NCBI RefSeq assembly: GCF_001005085.2
Contig: NZ_LBMU02000037.1
Span: forward strand, 1 to 64,000
DNA from: Streptomyces humi
GTDB taxonomy: Bacteria > Actinomycetota > Actinomycetes > Streptomycetales > Streptomycetaceae
Length of the DNA: 64,000 bases
Reading direction: 5' to 3'
The notes below the pieces were generated by a model. That model searched no databases, was not told the origin of the DNA, and saw only the letters and a program-made list of their open reading frames with translations. Positions 17,115 to 25,743 of this stretch are shown piece after piece. Within the stretch, counting starts at the first letter, position 1; each line of letters starts with the position of its first letter. Made by a program: the position numbers and the translations under genes.

Positions 17115-17920
17115 GTGTGCTCGACGAGATCATCGACGGAGTCCGTGCCGACCTCGCGGAGCGGCAGGCGCGCGTCAGCCTCGACGAGCTCAAGGAGCGC
17201 GCGGCGAAGGCGCCCGCCGCCAAGGACGGCGTGGCCGCGCTGCGCGGTGAGGGCGTCAAGGTCATCTGCGAGGTCAAGCGCTCCAGCCCGTCCAAGGGCG
17301 CGCTGGCCGCGATCGCCGACCCGGCCGGGCTCGCCGCGGACTACGAGGCGGGCGGCGCGGCCGTCATCTCGGTCCTGACCGAGCAGCGCCGCTTCGGCGG
17401 CTCGCTGGCCGACCTGGAGGCTGTCCGGGCCCGGGTGGACATCCCGGTGCTGCGCAAGGACTTCATTGTCACGTCGTACCAGCTGTGGGAGGCCCGGGCC
17501 TACGGCGCCGACCTCGCGCTGCTGATCGTCGCCGCCCTGGAGCAGCCGGCCCTGGAGTCGCTGATCGAGCGTGCCGAGTCCATCGGCCTGACCCCGCTCG
17601 TGGAGGTCCACGACGAGGACGAGGTCGAGCGCGCGGTGGACGCGGGCGCCAAGATCATCGGCGTCAACGCGCGCAACCTGAAGACCCTGGAGGTCGACCG
17701 CACCACCTTCGAGCGCGTCGCCCCCGAGATCCCCGCCTCCGTCGTCAAGGTCGCCGAGTCCGGCGTCCGCGGCCCGCACGACCTGATCGCGTACGCCAAC
17801 GCGGGCGCCGACGCGGTCCTGGTCGGCGAGTCCCTGGTGACGGGCCGCGACCCCAAGGCGGCGGTGGCCGACCTGGTGGCCGCGGGCGAACACCCCGCGC
17901 TCCGGCACGGCCGGGGCTGA
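17111..17920 (+). CDS. trpC: Indole-3-glycerol-phosphate synthase
   Basis: 269 residues, GTG start with a GAAAGGGGG ribosome site. Converts CdRP to indoleglycerol phosphate. Visible: the substrate block VICEVKRSSPSKG, SVLTEQRRFGGS, the catalytic lysine strand PVLRKDFIV, LVEVHDEDEVERA, IIGVNARNLKTLEVD and VAESGVRGPHD. Monofunctional: the TrpF step is done by PriA. The small leader frame upstream ends overlapping its start; trpM follows after 21 bases. Confidence 0.96.
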   Translation: MSVLDEIIDGVRADLAERQARVSLDELKERAAKAPAAKDGVAALRGEGVKVICEVKRSSPSKGALAAIADPAGLAADYEAGGAAVISVLTEQRRFGGSLADLEAVRARVDIPVLRKDFIVTSYQLWEARAYGADLALLIVAALEQPALESLIERAESIGLTPLVEVHDEDEVERAVDAGAKIIGVNARNLKTLEVDRTTFERVAPEIPASVVKVAESGVRGPHDLIAYANAGADAVLVGESLVTGRDPKAAVADLVAAGEHPALRHGRG

Positions 17921-17928
17921 TCACCCGC

Positions 17929-17934
17929 TAGGCT
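17929..17934 (+). promoter_or_regulatory. -10 hexamer TAGGCT of a leaderless trpM promoter
   Basis: TAGGCT matches the Streptomyces vegetative -10 pattern and ends 7 bases before the trpM ATG, so transcription would begin at or next to the start codon. No clear -35 is seen. Confidence 0.5.
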
Positions 17935-17941
17935 GACCCCG

Positions 17942-18142
17942 ATGACTCTCACGGTGACGACGACAGTGGACCGGTACGCCCGCCTCGCGCGCGGCTGCCG
18001 GCCCCGCGGTTGCCGTGCGCCGGCCCGCCGAGTCCACGGCCGCCGCGTCCGCTACGTCATCGGCGACGAACCGGGCCAGGTGAACGGCCGTCGATGGCAG
18101 CGCGCCCTCAGGGGCGCGGGGAACTGCGCGACAAGCCACTGA
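17942..18142 (+). CDS. trpM: TrpM/TrpX small tryptophan-region protein
   Basis: 66 residues, very basic (many Arg) with CRPRGCRAPARR near the start. In S. coelicolor the equivalent small gene between trpC and trpB was named trpX and later trpM, reported to modulate tryptophan production and development. Here residues 53-66 and the stop codon are encoded by a dispersed GC-rich repeat (18102-18154), so the C-terminus probably evolved by repeat insertion. The start has a close -10 and no ribosome site. trpB begins 78 bases later. Confidence 0.75.
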   Translation: MTLTVTTTVDRYARLARGCRPRGCRAPARRVHGRRVRYVIGDEPGQVNGRRWQRALRGAGNCATSH

Positions 18143-18154
18143 CGGCCCGCAGCC
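18102..18154 (+). repeat. Dispersed hairpin repeat, copy A (inside the trpM end)
   Basis: A short stem (GCGCCC/GGGCGC type) followed by the conserved GGGGAACTGCGCGAC, AGCC and CGGCCCGCAGCC. Two further copies are in this window (26849-26919 and 40977-41030). From memory, elements of this kind are scattered through many Streptomyces genomes. Confidence 0.7.
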
Positions 18155-18220
18155 ACGAACACACCCCCGCCCCCACGGCGAACAGTGTTTTTTCATCGGC
18201 ACTCACCGTGAGGTATCGGC

Positions 18221-19504
18221 ATGCCCAGCGATTTCTTCTTCCCTGACCCCACCGGTCAGGTGCCCAGCGCCGAGGGCTACTTCGGCGCCTTCGGCGGCAA
18301 GTTCATCCCGGAGGCCCTGGTGGCCGCCGTGGACGAGGTCGCCGTCGAGTACGACAAGGCCAAGAGCGACCCCGAGTTCGCCCGCGAGCTCGACGACCTG
18401 CTGGTCAACTACACCGGCCGCCCCAGCTCCCTGACCGAGGTCCCCCGCTTCGCGGAGCACGCGGGCGGCGCCCGCGTCTTCCTCAAGCGCGAGGACCTCA
18501 ACCACACCGGCTCCCACAAGATCAACAACGTGCTCGGCCAGGCCCTGCTCACCAAGCGCATGGGCAAGACCCGGGTGATCGCGGAGACCGGCGCCGGCCA
18601 GCACGGCGTCGCCACCGCCACCGCCTGCGCCCTGTTCGGCCTCGAGTGCACCATCTACATGGGCGAGATCGACACCCTGCGCCAGGCCCTCAACGTGGCC
18701 CGGATGCGCATGCTCGGCGCCGAGGTCATCGCCGTGAAGTCCGGCAGCCGCACCCTCAAGGACGCCATCAACGAGGCGTTCCGCGACTGGGTGGCCAACG
18801 TCGACCGCACCCACTACCTCTTCGGCACGGTCGCGGGACCCCACCCCTTCCCGGCCATGGTCCGCGACTTCCACCGGGTCATCGGCGTGGAGGCCCGCCG
18901 CCAGCTCCTGGAGCGCGCCGGCCGCCTCCCCGACGCGGCGGTCGCCTGTGTCGGCGGCGGCTCCAACGCCATCGGCCTCTTCCACGCGTTCATCCCCGAC
19001 GAGACCGTCCGCCTCATCGGCTGCGAGCCGGCGGGCCACGGCATCGAGACCGGCGAGCACGCGGCCACCCTCACCGCCGGCGAGCCCGGCATCCTGCACG
19101 GCTCCCGGTCCTACGTCCTCCAGGACGACGAGGGCCAGATCACCGAGCCGTACTCGATCTCGGCCGGTCTGGACTACCCGGGCATCGGCCCGGAGCACTC
19201 CTACCTCAAGGACTCCGGCCGCGGCGAGTACCGCGCGGTCACCGACGACGCCGCGATGCAGGCCCTGCGCCTGCTCTCCCGCACCGAGGGCATCATCCCG
19301 GCCATCGAGAGCGCCCACGCACTCGCCGGTGCCCTGGAGGTCGGCAGGGAGCTCGGCAAGGACGGCCTGATCGTCGTCAACCTGTCCGGGCGCGGCGACA
19401 AGGACATGGACACCGCCGCGCGCTACTTCGGCCTGTACGACACCGACGCCGAGGTCGCCGCCGACGCCACCGCCACCGCCGAGATCGAGGGGGACGCCAA
19501 GTGA
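18221..19504 (+). CDS. trpB: Tryptophan synthase beta chain
   Basis: 427 residues. Condenses indole with serine using PLP. The cofactor lysine is in LNHTGSHKINN, and the family blocks GYFGAFGGKFIPEAL, RVIAETGAGQHGVATA, TIYMGEIDT, VACVGGGSNAIG and NLSGRGDKD are intact. The acidic tail beyond ARYFGLYDTD is somewhat long. Stop overlaps the trpA start, so the alpha and beta chains are coupled. Confidence 0.97.
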   Translation: MPSDFFFPDPTGQVPSAEGYFGAFGGKFIPEALVAAVDEVAVEYDKAKSDPEFARELDDLLVNYTGRPSSLTEVPRFAEHAGGARVFLKREDLNHTGSHKINNVLGQALLTKRMGKTRVIAETGAGQHGVATATACALFGLECTIYMGEIDTLRQALNVARMRMLGAEVIAVKSGSRTLKDAINEAFRDWVANVDRTHYLFGTVAGPHPFPAMVRDFHRVIGVEARRQLLERAGRLPDAAVACVGGGSNAIGLFHAFIPDETVRLIGCEPAGHGIETGEHAATLTAGEPGILHGSRSYVLQDDEGQITEPYSISAGLDYPGIGPEHSYLKDSGRGEYRAVTDDAAMQALRLLSRTEGIIPAIESAHALAGALEVGRELGKDGLIVVNLSGRGDKDMDTAARYFGLYDTDAEVAADATATAEIEGDAK

Positions 19505-20319
19505 GCGGGAACATTCAGCTGCTGGACGAGACCCTCGCCGCGGCCAAGGGCGAGGGCCGTGCCGCGCTCATCGCCTACCTCCCGGCCGGGTTCCCGACCG
19601 TGGACGGCGGCATCGAGGCGATCAAGGCGGTCCTCGACGGCGGCGCGGACGTCGTCGAGGTGGGGCTGCCGCACAGCGACCCCGTCCTGGACGGCCCGGT
19701 CATCCAGACCGCCGACGACATCGCCCTGCGCGGCGGCGTCAAGATCGCGGACGTGATGCGCACGGTCAAGGAGGCCTACGAGGCCACCGGCAAGCCGATC
19801 CTCGTCATGACGTACTGGAATCCCATCGACCGCTACGGCGTCGAGCGCTTCACCGCCGAGCTGGCCGAGGCGGGCGGCGCCGGCTGCATCCTGCCCGACC
19901 TGCCGGTCCAGGAGTCGGCGCTGTGGCGGGAACACGCCGAGAAGCACGGCCTCGCGACGGTCTTCGTGGTGGCGCCGAGCAGCAAGGACGAACGGCTCGC
20001 CACGATCACCGCGGCGGGCAGCGGCTTCGTCTACGCGGCGTCGCTGATGGGTGTCACCGGTACGCGTGAATCGGTCGGCGCGCAGGCCCACGACCTGGTC
20101 GACCGGACCCGCGCCACCGGTACCGGGCTGCCCGTCTGCGTCGGCCTCGGCGTCTCCGACGCGGTCCAGGCCGCCGAGGTGGCCGGGTTCGCCGACGGTG
20201 TGATCGTCGGCTCGGCCTTCGTGAAGCGGATGCTGGAGGCCCCGGACGCCGCGGCCGGTGTGACGGCGGTCCGTGAACTCGCCGGTGACCTGGCGAAGGG
20301 CGTGCGCGGACAGGCGTGA
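19501..20319 (+). CDS. trpA: Tryptophan synthase alpha chain
   Basis: 272 residues, GTG overlapping the trpB stop. Cleaves indoleglycerol phosphate and channels indole to TrpB. Visible: LIAYLPAGFPTVDG, the catalytic region EVGLPHSDPVLDGPVIQ (Glu and Asp), LVMTYWNPIDRYGVE, GCILPDLPVQE, SLMGVTGTRE and VCVGLGVSDA. Normal length and motif set. Confidence 0.97.
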   Translation: MSGNIQLLDETLAAAKGEGRAALIAYLPAGFPTVDGGIEAIKAVLDGGADVVEVGLPHSDPVLDGPVIQTADDIALRGGVKIADVMRTVKEAYEATGKPILVMTYWNPIDRYGVERFTAELAEAGGAGCILPDLPVQESALWREHAEKHGLATVFVVAPSSKDERLATITAAGSGFVYAASLMGVTGTRESVGAQAHDLVDRTRATGTGLPVCVGLGVSDAVQAAEVAGFADGVIVGSAFVKRMLEAPDAAAGVTAVRELAGDLAKGVRGQA

Positions 20320-20421
20320 CCCTCAGGGGTACCTCCGGGCATGACAGAACATTCGGTCACTCGAACGGGTGGACCTGGGACCGGGGAGGCGCGGTGCGCC
20401 TCCCCGGTTCGTTCTGGGGGT

Positions 20422-21198
20422 GTGAGCGAGAAGAATCGTGACGGAAAGCGGATGGCCCGCGAACGGCTGGCGGCCGAGCGCGCGAAGCACAGGGCCGCGG
20501 ACAGGCGGCGGCGCGCACTGATCGTGGGCGCGAGCGTGGTCTGCGTGCTGGGCCTGGCCGCGGTGATCGGCGTCGTCGCCGCGAACGCGGGCAAGGACAA
20601 GAAGAGCGAGAGCTCGGGGCCGGTGGTGGCGCCGTCGGGCGCGCAGGGCAAGGACAGTCTGGCGATCCCGGTCGGCCAGGACGGCGCCAAGGCGACGCTC
20701 ACCGTCTGGGAGGACTTCCGCTGCCCGGCCTGCAAGGCCTTCGAGACGGCGTACCGGCCCACGCTCCACGAGCTGGTCGACGCCGGGAAACTCAGGATCG
20801 AGTACCACCTGGCCACCCTGATCGACGGCAACCTCGGCGGCAGCGGCTCCCGGCACGCGGCCAACGCGGCGGCCTGCGCCCAGGACGCCGGGAAGTTCCG
20901 CGACCTCCACGACGTGCTCTACGAGAACCAGCCCGAGGAGACCGACGACGCCTTCGCCGACAACGGCAAGCTGATCGAGCTGGCCGGCAAGGTCAAGGGC
21001 CTCGACACGCCGGCCTTCCGCAAGTGCGTCAACGACGGCACGCACAACGCCTGGGTGGTGAAGTCGAACCAGGCCTTCCAGGCGGGCGGGTTCAGCGGCA
21101 CGCCGACGGTCCTGCTCGACGGAAAGAACATCTACCAGGACCAGACGATGACGCCGGCGAAGCTGAAGCAGCTGGTCGAGGACGCGAACAAGGGGTAG
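20422..21198 (+). CDS. Membrane-anchored DsbA/thioredoxin-fold protein
   Basis: 258 residues from GTG 20422; the frame extends upstream to 20341 but family members start with SEKN. A long basic cytoplasmic N-terminus precedes one membrane segment (about residues 32-54, RALIVGASVVCVLGLAAVIG), then an extracytoplasmic thioredoxin-like domain with the CPAC active site at residues 101-104 and a GTPTVLLDGK cis-proline loop. Likely acts in oxidative folding of exported proteins. It lies between trpA and lgt, another envelope gene. Confidence 0.88.
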   Translation: MSEKNRDGKRMARERLAAERAKHRAADRRRRALIVGASVVCVLGLAAVIGVVAANAGKDKKSESSGPVVAPSGAQGKDSLAIPVGQDGAKATLTVWEDFRCPACKAFETAYRPTLHELVDAGKLRIEYHLATLIDGNLGGSGSRHAANAAACAQDAGKFRDLHDVLYENQPEETDDAFADNGKLIELAGKVKGLDTPAFRKCVNDGTHNAWVVKSNQAFQAGGFSGTPTVLLDGKNIYQDQTMTPAKLKQLVEDANKG

Positions 21199-21249
21199 GC
21201 GGGGGTAAGCGATTCTCACACCCCTGTTATGGAGCCGTAGCCGGGCTGG

Positions 21250-21280
21250 TTGCCGTCGGCCCGGTCCGGCACGGTAGCGT
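21250..21280 (+). promoter_or_regulatory. Promoter of lgt
   Basis: TTGCCG (21250-21255) and TAGCGT (21275-21280) with a 19-base spacer resemble a vegetative Streptomyces promoter. The -10 ends 10 bases before the ATG and no ribosome site is visible, so the message would have almost no leader. Confidence 0.5.
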
Positions 21281-21290
21281 CGACCCTGCC

Positions 21291-22292
21291 ATGGAAACAA
21301 TCGCCTACATTCCCAGCCCTTCGCGCGGAGTGATCCACCTCGGTCCCATTCCGCTGCGCGGCTACGCCTTCTGCATCATCATCGGTGTCTTCGTAGCCGT
21401 CTGGCTCGGAAACAAGCGCTGGATCGCCCGCGGCGGGCGGGCCGGCACGGTGGCCGACATCGCTGTCTGGGCCGTGCCGTTCGGCCTGGTCGGCGGGCGT
21501 CTCTACCACGTGATCACGGACTACGAGCTGTACTTCAGCGCCGGCCGTGACTGGGTCGACGCGTTCAAGGTGTGGCAGGGCGGCCTCGGTATCTGGGGTG
21601 CGATCGCGCTCGGCGCGGTGGGTGCGTGGATCGGCTGCCGGCGGCGTGGCATCCCGCTCCCGGCGTACGCCGACGCCATCGCCCCCGGTATCGCCCTGGC
21701 CCAGGCGATCGGCCGCTGGGGCAACTGGTTCAACCAGGAGCTGTACGGCCGCGAGACCCACGTGCCCTGGGCCCTGCACATCACCTCGTCCGAGGGCGGC
21801 CGGGTCCCGGGCTACTACCACCCGACGTTCCTGTACGAGTCGCTGTGGTGCGTCGGCGTCGCCTTCCTCGTGATGTGGGCCGACCGGCGCTTCAAGCTCG
21901 GTCACGGCCGTGCCTTCGCCCTGTACGTCGCCGCGTACTGCGTGGGCCGCGGCTGGATCGAGTACATGCGCGTCGACGACGCCCACCACATCCTCGGTCT
22001 GCGGCTCAACGACTGGACCGCGATGATCGTGTTCCTGCTCGCGGTGCTGTACATCGTGGTCTCCGTGAAGAAGCGGCCGGGCCGGGAAGCGGTGGTCGAG
22101 CCGGGGGCGGCCGACGAGGAGACCGACGGTGGTGCCGCGGCCGACGGCACCGACGGCGCCGCCGGGACCGAGGCGGCTCCCGAGGCGGAGGCCGCCGGGA
22201 GCGCGCCGGAAGCGGAGCCCGAGCCGGAAACCGGGGACGAGGCCGAAGAGGTCAAGGACGAGGCCGGATCGGCCCCGACCAAGAAGAGCTGA
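21291..22292 (+). CDS. lgt: Prolipoprotein diacylglyceryl transferase
   Basis: 333 residues, ATG 21291. Transfers diacylglycerol from phosphatidylglycerol to the lipobox cysteine of prolipoproteins in the membrane. Seven hydrophobic segments; the Lgt signature is present as AIGRWGNWFNQELYGRET, with HPTFLYESLW and CVGRGWIEYMRVD containing conserved Arg residues. The last 60 residues form an acidic, Ala/Glu-rich tail (EAEAAGSAPEAEPEPETGDE) absent from enterobacterial Lgt and typical of Streptomyces. Confidence 0.95.
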   Translation: METIAYIPSPSRGVIHLGPIPLRGYAFCIIIGVFVAVWLGNKRWIARGGRAGTVADIAVWAVPFGLVGGRLYHVITDYELYFSAGRDWVDAFKVWQGGLGIWGAIALGAVGAWIGCRRRGIPLPAYADAIAPGIALAQAIGRWGNWFNQELYGRETHVPWALHITSSEGGRVPGYYHPTFLYESLWCVGVAFLVMWADRRFKLGHGRAFALYVAAYCVGRGWIEYMRVDDAHHILGLRLNDWTAMIVFLLAVLYIVVSVKKRPGREAVVEPGAADEETDGGAAADGTDGAAGTEAAPEAEAAGSAPEAEPEPETGDEAEEVKDEAGSAPTKKS

Positions 22293-22310
22293 CCTCCCGC
22301 GACACGACGA

Positions 22311-22343
22311 AGAGGGCGCCCGAGCTGGTCTCGGGCGCCCTCT
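22311..22343 (+). terminator. Terminator after lgt
   Basis: Perfect 13-bp stem (AGAGGGCGCCCGA with its complement) and 7-base loop, 18 bases after the lgt stop. It is the only hairpin of this strength in the 540-base lgt-citE convergent gap. Confidence 0.8.
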
Positions 22344-22459
22344 TCGCATGCCGACGCGTCCGGGCCGCGGCACGTCCGGCACCGCCGGACACCACCGTCG
22401 TGGCCGAACGCCGTCGCGGCGGTCAGAACCCACTGACGATGAGGAATGACCGCCGGCGA

Positions 22460-22810
22460 GGAATCACCAGGGCCAGGAACCACCGGCGGTCGGGAATCCC
22501 CAGGGTCAGGAACCACCGGCGGCCGGGAATCTCCGCGGTCGGGAACCGCCGGTGGTCTGCAATCGACCGGCGGTGGGGAATCGCCGCGGTCGGGTACCGC
22601 CGGTGGTCTGCAATCGACCGGCGGTCGGGAGTCGCCGCGGTCGGGTACCGCCGGTGGTCTGCAATCGACCGGCGGTGGGGAGTCGCCGCGGTCGGGTACC
22701 ACCGGTGGTCTGCAATCGACCGGCGGTCGGGAATCTCCGCGGTCGGGAACCGCCGGTGGTCTGCAATCGACCGGCGGTGGGGAATCGCCGCGGTCAGGGA
22801 CGCCGGTGGG
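22460..22810. repeat. Tandem repeat array of 33-bp and 51-bp units
   Basis: Two 33-bp units (22460-22525) are followed by five 51-bp units (22526-22576, 22577-22627, 22628-22678, 22679-22729, 22730-22780) and a partial copy to about 22810. The 51-bp unit is the 33-bp unit plus an 18-base piece (TGCAATCGACCGGCGGTC type). Units contain near-palindromic ACCGCCGGTGGT. Both lengths are multiples of three, so long frames appear on both strands, but neither joins a gene: lgt stops at 22292 and the citE-like gene ends at 22833. The rest of the 22293-22832 gap holds only the lgt terminator. Confidence 0.9.
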
Positions 22811-22832
22811 CGGGGATTGTCGTGGTCTGGGG

Positions 22833-23654
22833 TTATCTGTGGTGGGTGAGGGACAGGGTTCTGCGGGCTGCTGCCACCACCGCCGCGTCGATGAAGCTGC
22901 CGTCGGGGAGGGCCTGGGCGCCCTGTTCCGTGGTGGCCGCCTTGATGACGGTCTCCGCCTGTTCCACTTCGGCCTCCGTGGGGAGGTAGGCCCGCTCGAT
23001 GATCGGGAGCTGGCGCGGGTGGATGGCGGCGCGGCCCAGGAAGCCCAGGGCACGGCCGTGGGCGCAGGACGCGGCCAGACCCTTGAGGTCGCGGGTGTCG
23101 GGGTGCACCGACTGGGGCGGCGGGGCGAGACCCGCCGCCCGGGCGGCGACCACGATCCGGGAACGGGACCAGTCCAGGCCGATGTCGTCCCGGACGCCCA
23201 GGTCGGCCCGCAGGTCCGCCTCGCCGAGGGAGATGCCCCGCAGGGCGGGATGGGCGGCGGCGATGGCATAGGCGTGCTCGATGCCGAGCGCCGACTCCAG
23301 GAGGGCGTAGAGGGGGAGGGCGGTGGTCCGGCCGGCGACGTGGTGGATGTCGGCCGGGCTCGACACCTTGGGCAGCCGCAGCCCGTCGAGGCCGGGCAGA
23401 CCGAGCAGGGCCTTCAGGTCGGCCTCGGCCCACGGGGTGTCCAGGCCGTTGATCCGGACGTGCACCGGGACCGGCCGCCGGTGGGTGAGCAGCTCGGCGG
23501 TGGCGGCCCGGGCGTAGTCCTTGCGGTCGGGGGCGACCGCGTCCTCCAGGTCGACCACCACGACGTCCGTTCCGGAGGCCAGCGCCTTGGTGACGACACG
23601 CGGCCGGTCCCCGGGGACGTACAGCCAGGTCAGCGGGAACGGCACGGCGGTCAT
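22833..23654 (-). CDS. CitE-like HpcH/HpaI-family lyase
   Basis: 273 residues. Members of this TIM-barrel family cleave or form malyl-, citramalyl- or related CoA thioesters with magnesium. Visible: WLYVPGDRPRVVTKAL, VVVDLEDAVAPDRKD, VRINGLDTPW, GLRLPKVSSPADI, the metal Glu in LLESALGIEHA and SLGEADLRADLGV, and a late AIHPRQLPIIERAY. Its start overlaps the CoA-transferase stop by 4 bases, suggesting a joint CoA-thioester pathway. Substrate not determined. Confidence 0.85.
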   Translation of the reverse strand: MTAVPFPLTWLYVPGDRPRVVTKALASGTDVVVVDLEDAVAPDRKDYARAATAELLTHRRPVPVHVRINGLDTPWAEADLKALLGLPGLDGLRLPKVSSPADIHHVAGRTTALPLYALLESALGIEHAYAIAAAHPALRGISLGEADLRADLGVRDDIGLDWSRSRIVVAARAAGLAPPPQSVHPDTRDLKGLAASCAHGRALGFLGRAAIHPRQLPIIERAYLPTEAEVEQAETVIKAATTEQGAQALPDGSFIDAAVVAAARRTLSLTHHR

Positions 23655-24853
23655 ACGGCGCCCTCCTCGCGCAGTGCCCGCACCTGGGCCCCGGTCAGAC
23701 CCAGTTCGGTGAGGACCTCGTCGGTGTCCGCGCCGTGCGGGCGGCCCGCCCAGCGGATCGCGCCGGGGGTCGCGGAGAGCCGGAAGAGGACGTTCTGCAT
23801 GCGCAGCGGTCCCAGTTCGGGGTCGGACACGGTGGTGATCGTGTTCAGCGCCTGGTACTGGGGGTCCGCCATGACGTCCCGGACGTCCTGGATCGGGGCC
23901 ACCGCCGCCTCCGCCTTCTCGAACTCGGCCAGCACCTCGGCGCGGGAGCGGGTGGCGACCCAGTCACCGACGGCCGCGTCCAGGACGTCGGCGTGCGCGG
24001 CCCGGTCGGCGCCGGTCGCGAACCACGGCTCGTCGATCAGCTCGGGGCGCCCGACCAGCCGCAGCACGCGCTCCGCGATCGACTGGGCCGAGGTGGAGAC
24101 GGCGACCCAGTCCCCGTCCGCCGTGCGGTAGGTGTTGCGCGGGGCGTTGTTGGCGGACCTGTTGCCGGTGCGCTCCTGGACGTAGCCGAGCTGGTCGTAC
24201 CAGGTGGGCTGGGCGCCGAGGACGGTCAGGATCGGTTCGATGATCGCCATGTCGACGACCTGGCCCTCACCGGTGCGGTCCCGGCCGGCGAGCGCGGTCA
24301 TGACGGCGTACGCCGTCGCGAGCGCCGCGATGGAGTCGGCGAGACCGAACGGCGGCAGCGTGGGCGGCGCGTCCGGTTCGCCGGTGATCGCCGCGAACCC
24401 GCTCATCGCCTCGGCGAGGGTGCCGAAGCCGGGACGGTGGGCGTAGGGGCCGAACTGCCCGAAGGCGGTGACCCGGGTCAGGATCAGCCGGGGGTTCACG
24501 GCGGACAGCTCCTCCCATCCCAGGTCCCACTTCTCCAGGGTGCCGGGACGGAAGTTCTCGATGACCACGTCGGCGGTCGCGGCGAGTTTCAGCAGTGTCG
24601 CGCGGCCCCCGGGCCTGGACAGGTCGAGGGTGATGGCGCGCTTGTTGCGGCCGAGGACCTTCCACCACAGGCCGACGCCCTGTCTGGCCGGGCCGTGACC
24701 ACGGGAGGGGTCGGGCTTGGCGGGGTGCTCGACCTTGACGACCTCGGCACCGAAGTCACCGAGCAGGGTGGCGGCGAGGGGACCGGCGAAGAGGGTGGCG
24801 AGGTCGAGGACGCGCAGTCCGCCGAGGGGCTGGGGCTGTGTTGTCGTACTCAT
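23651..24853 (-). CDS. CaiB/BaiF-type (class III) CoA-transferase
   Basis: 400 residues, full family length. The N-terminus (GGLRVLDLATLFAGPLAATLLG and DFGAEVVKVEHP) and the R-N-K-R-AITLDL block are typical, and the catalytic aspartate is in FGLADSIAALA. Further blocks: VVIENFRPGTLEKWDL and GEGQVVDMAIIE. Moves CoA between carboxylic acids by a formyl-CoA-transferase-like mechanism. Coupled by 4-base overlaps to the CitE-like gene after it and the ribokinase before it. Confidence 0.88.
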   Translation of the reverse strand: MSTTTQPQPLGGLRVLDLATLFAGPLAATLLGDFGAEVVKVEHPAKPDPSRGHGPARQGVGLWWKVLGRNKRAITLDLSRPGGRATLLKLAATADVVIENFRPGTLEKWDLGWEELSAVNPRLILTRVTAFGQFGPYAHRPGFGTLAEAMSGFAAITGEPDAPPTLPPFGLADSIAALATAYAVMTALAGRDRTGEGQVVDMAIIEPILTVLGAQPTWYDQLGYVQERTGNRSANNAPRNTYRTADGDWVAVSTSAQSIAERVLRLVGRPELIDEPWFATGADRAAHADVLDAAVGDWVATRSRAEVLAEFEKAEAAVAPIQDVRDVMADPQYQALNTITTVSDPELGPLRMQNVLFRLSATPGAIRWAGRPHGADTDEVLTELGLTGAQVRALREEGAV

Positions 24854-25743
24854 GCCGTGTACTGGGCCTCGATCTCGGGGCGGTACGGCATCGACGTGGA
24901 CGCCCCCTCCCGCTGGACGGCGAGCGCGGCCGCGGCGGCGGCCCAGGACAGGGCCTCGCGGACCGGTTTCTCCTCGGCGAGGGCCACCGCGAGCGCGCCG
25001 ACGAAGGTGTCGCCTGCGCCGGTCGAGTCGACGGCGGTCACCCGGGGCGCGGGGATGACGAGAGGAGCGGCGTCGCGGGTCAGGTAGAGGCTGCCGGCCG
25101 CGCCGAGCGTGACGACGACCTGGGGCACGAGGCCGAGCAGCGCGGCGGCGGCATCGCGCGGGTCGGTGCGCTCGGTGAGCGCCGCCGCCTCCCGTTCATT
25201 GGCCACCAGCAGGTCGATGCTGTCGAGGAGTTCAGCCGGGAGGGGGATGACGGGGGACGGCGTGAGGATGGTGTGCACGCCGTGCCTGCGGGCGGCCTGC
25301 GCACCGGCCACGACCGCCGCGAGGGGGATCTCCAGCTGGAGGAGGAGCGTGTCGGCGGACGCGATGACACCTTCGTCGCCCGGGGCGAGATGGTCGACGG
25401 TGCCGTTCGCGCCGGGGACCACGACGATCGCGTTGCCGCCCGCGTCGTCCACGACGATGTGCGCGGTGCCGGAGGGGCACTCGATGGTGCGCAGCGAGTC
25501 GGTGTCCACTCCGGAGTGTTCCAGGGTCTCGCGCAGCCGGGCGCCGTAGGAGTCGTGGCCGACCGCGCCGATCATCGAGACGGTGGCGCCGGCGCGGGCG
25601 GCGGCGATCGCCTGGTTGGCGCCCTTGCCGCCGGGGATCGTACGGAACTCCCGTCCCGTCACGGTCTCGCCGAGACGGGGCGCCTTCTCGGCGTACGCGA
25701 CGAGGTCCATGTTCGTGCTGCCGAGTACGGCGATATGGGTCAT
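24850..25743 (-). CDS. Ribokinase (PfkB family)
   Basis: 297 residues, ATG 25743 overlapping the stop of the preceding ARH gene. Starts IAVLGSTNMDLVAYAEK, with the substrate motif GGKGANQAIAAARAG and the C-terminal PfkB signature DSTGAGDTFVGALAVAL (anion hole and catalytic Asp). These are ribokinase-subfamily features, so ribose is the most likely substrate, though other nucleoside sugars are possible. Its location with four ADP-ribosylglycohydrolases suggests it traps ribose (or ribose derivatives) they release. Confidence 0.88.
   Translation of the reverse strand: MTHIAVLGSTNMDLVAYAEKAPRLGETVTGREFRTIPGGKGANQAIAAARAGATVSMIGAVGHDSYGARLRETLEHSGVDTDSLRTIECPSGTAHIVVDDAGGNAIVVVPGANGTVDHLAPGDEGVIASADTLLLQLEIPLAAVVAGAQAARRHGVHTILTPSPVIPLPAELLDSIDLLVANEREAAALTERTDPRDAAAALLGLVPQVVVTLGAAGSLYLTRDAAPLVIPAPRVTAVDSTGAGDTFVGALAVALAEEKPVREALSWAAAAAALAVQREGASTSMPYRPEIEAQYTA

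Noticed and set aside
22460..22810. CRISPR array
   Set aside because: Units follow each other without unique spacers, and no cas gene is near.
22446..24131. Long plus-strand frame over the tandem repeats and the CitE-like/CoA-transferase genes
   Set aside because: It exists because the repeat units are multiples of three and the genes opposite are GC-rich. It is a shadow of well-supported minus-strand genes and has no family resemblance.
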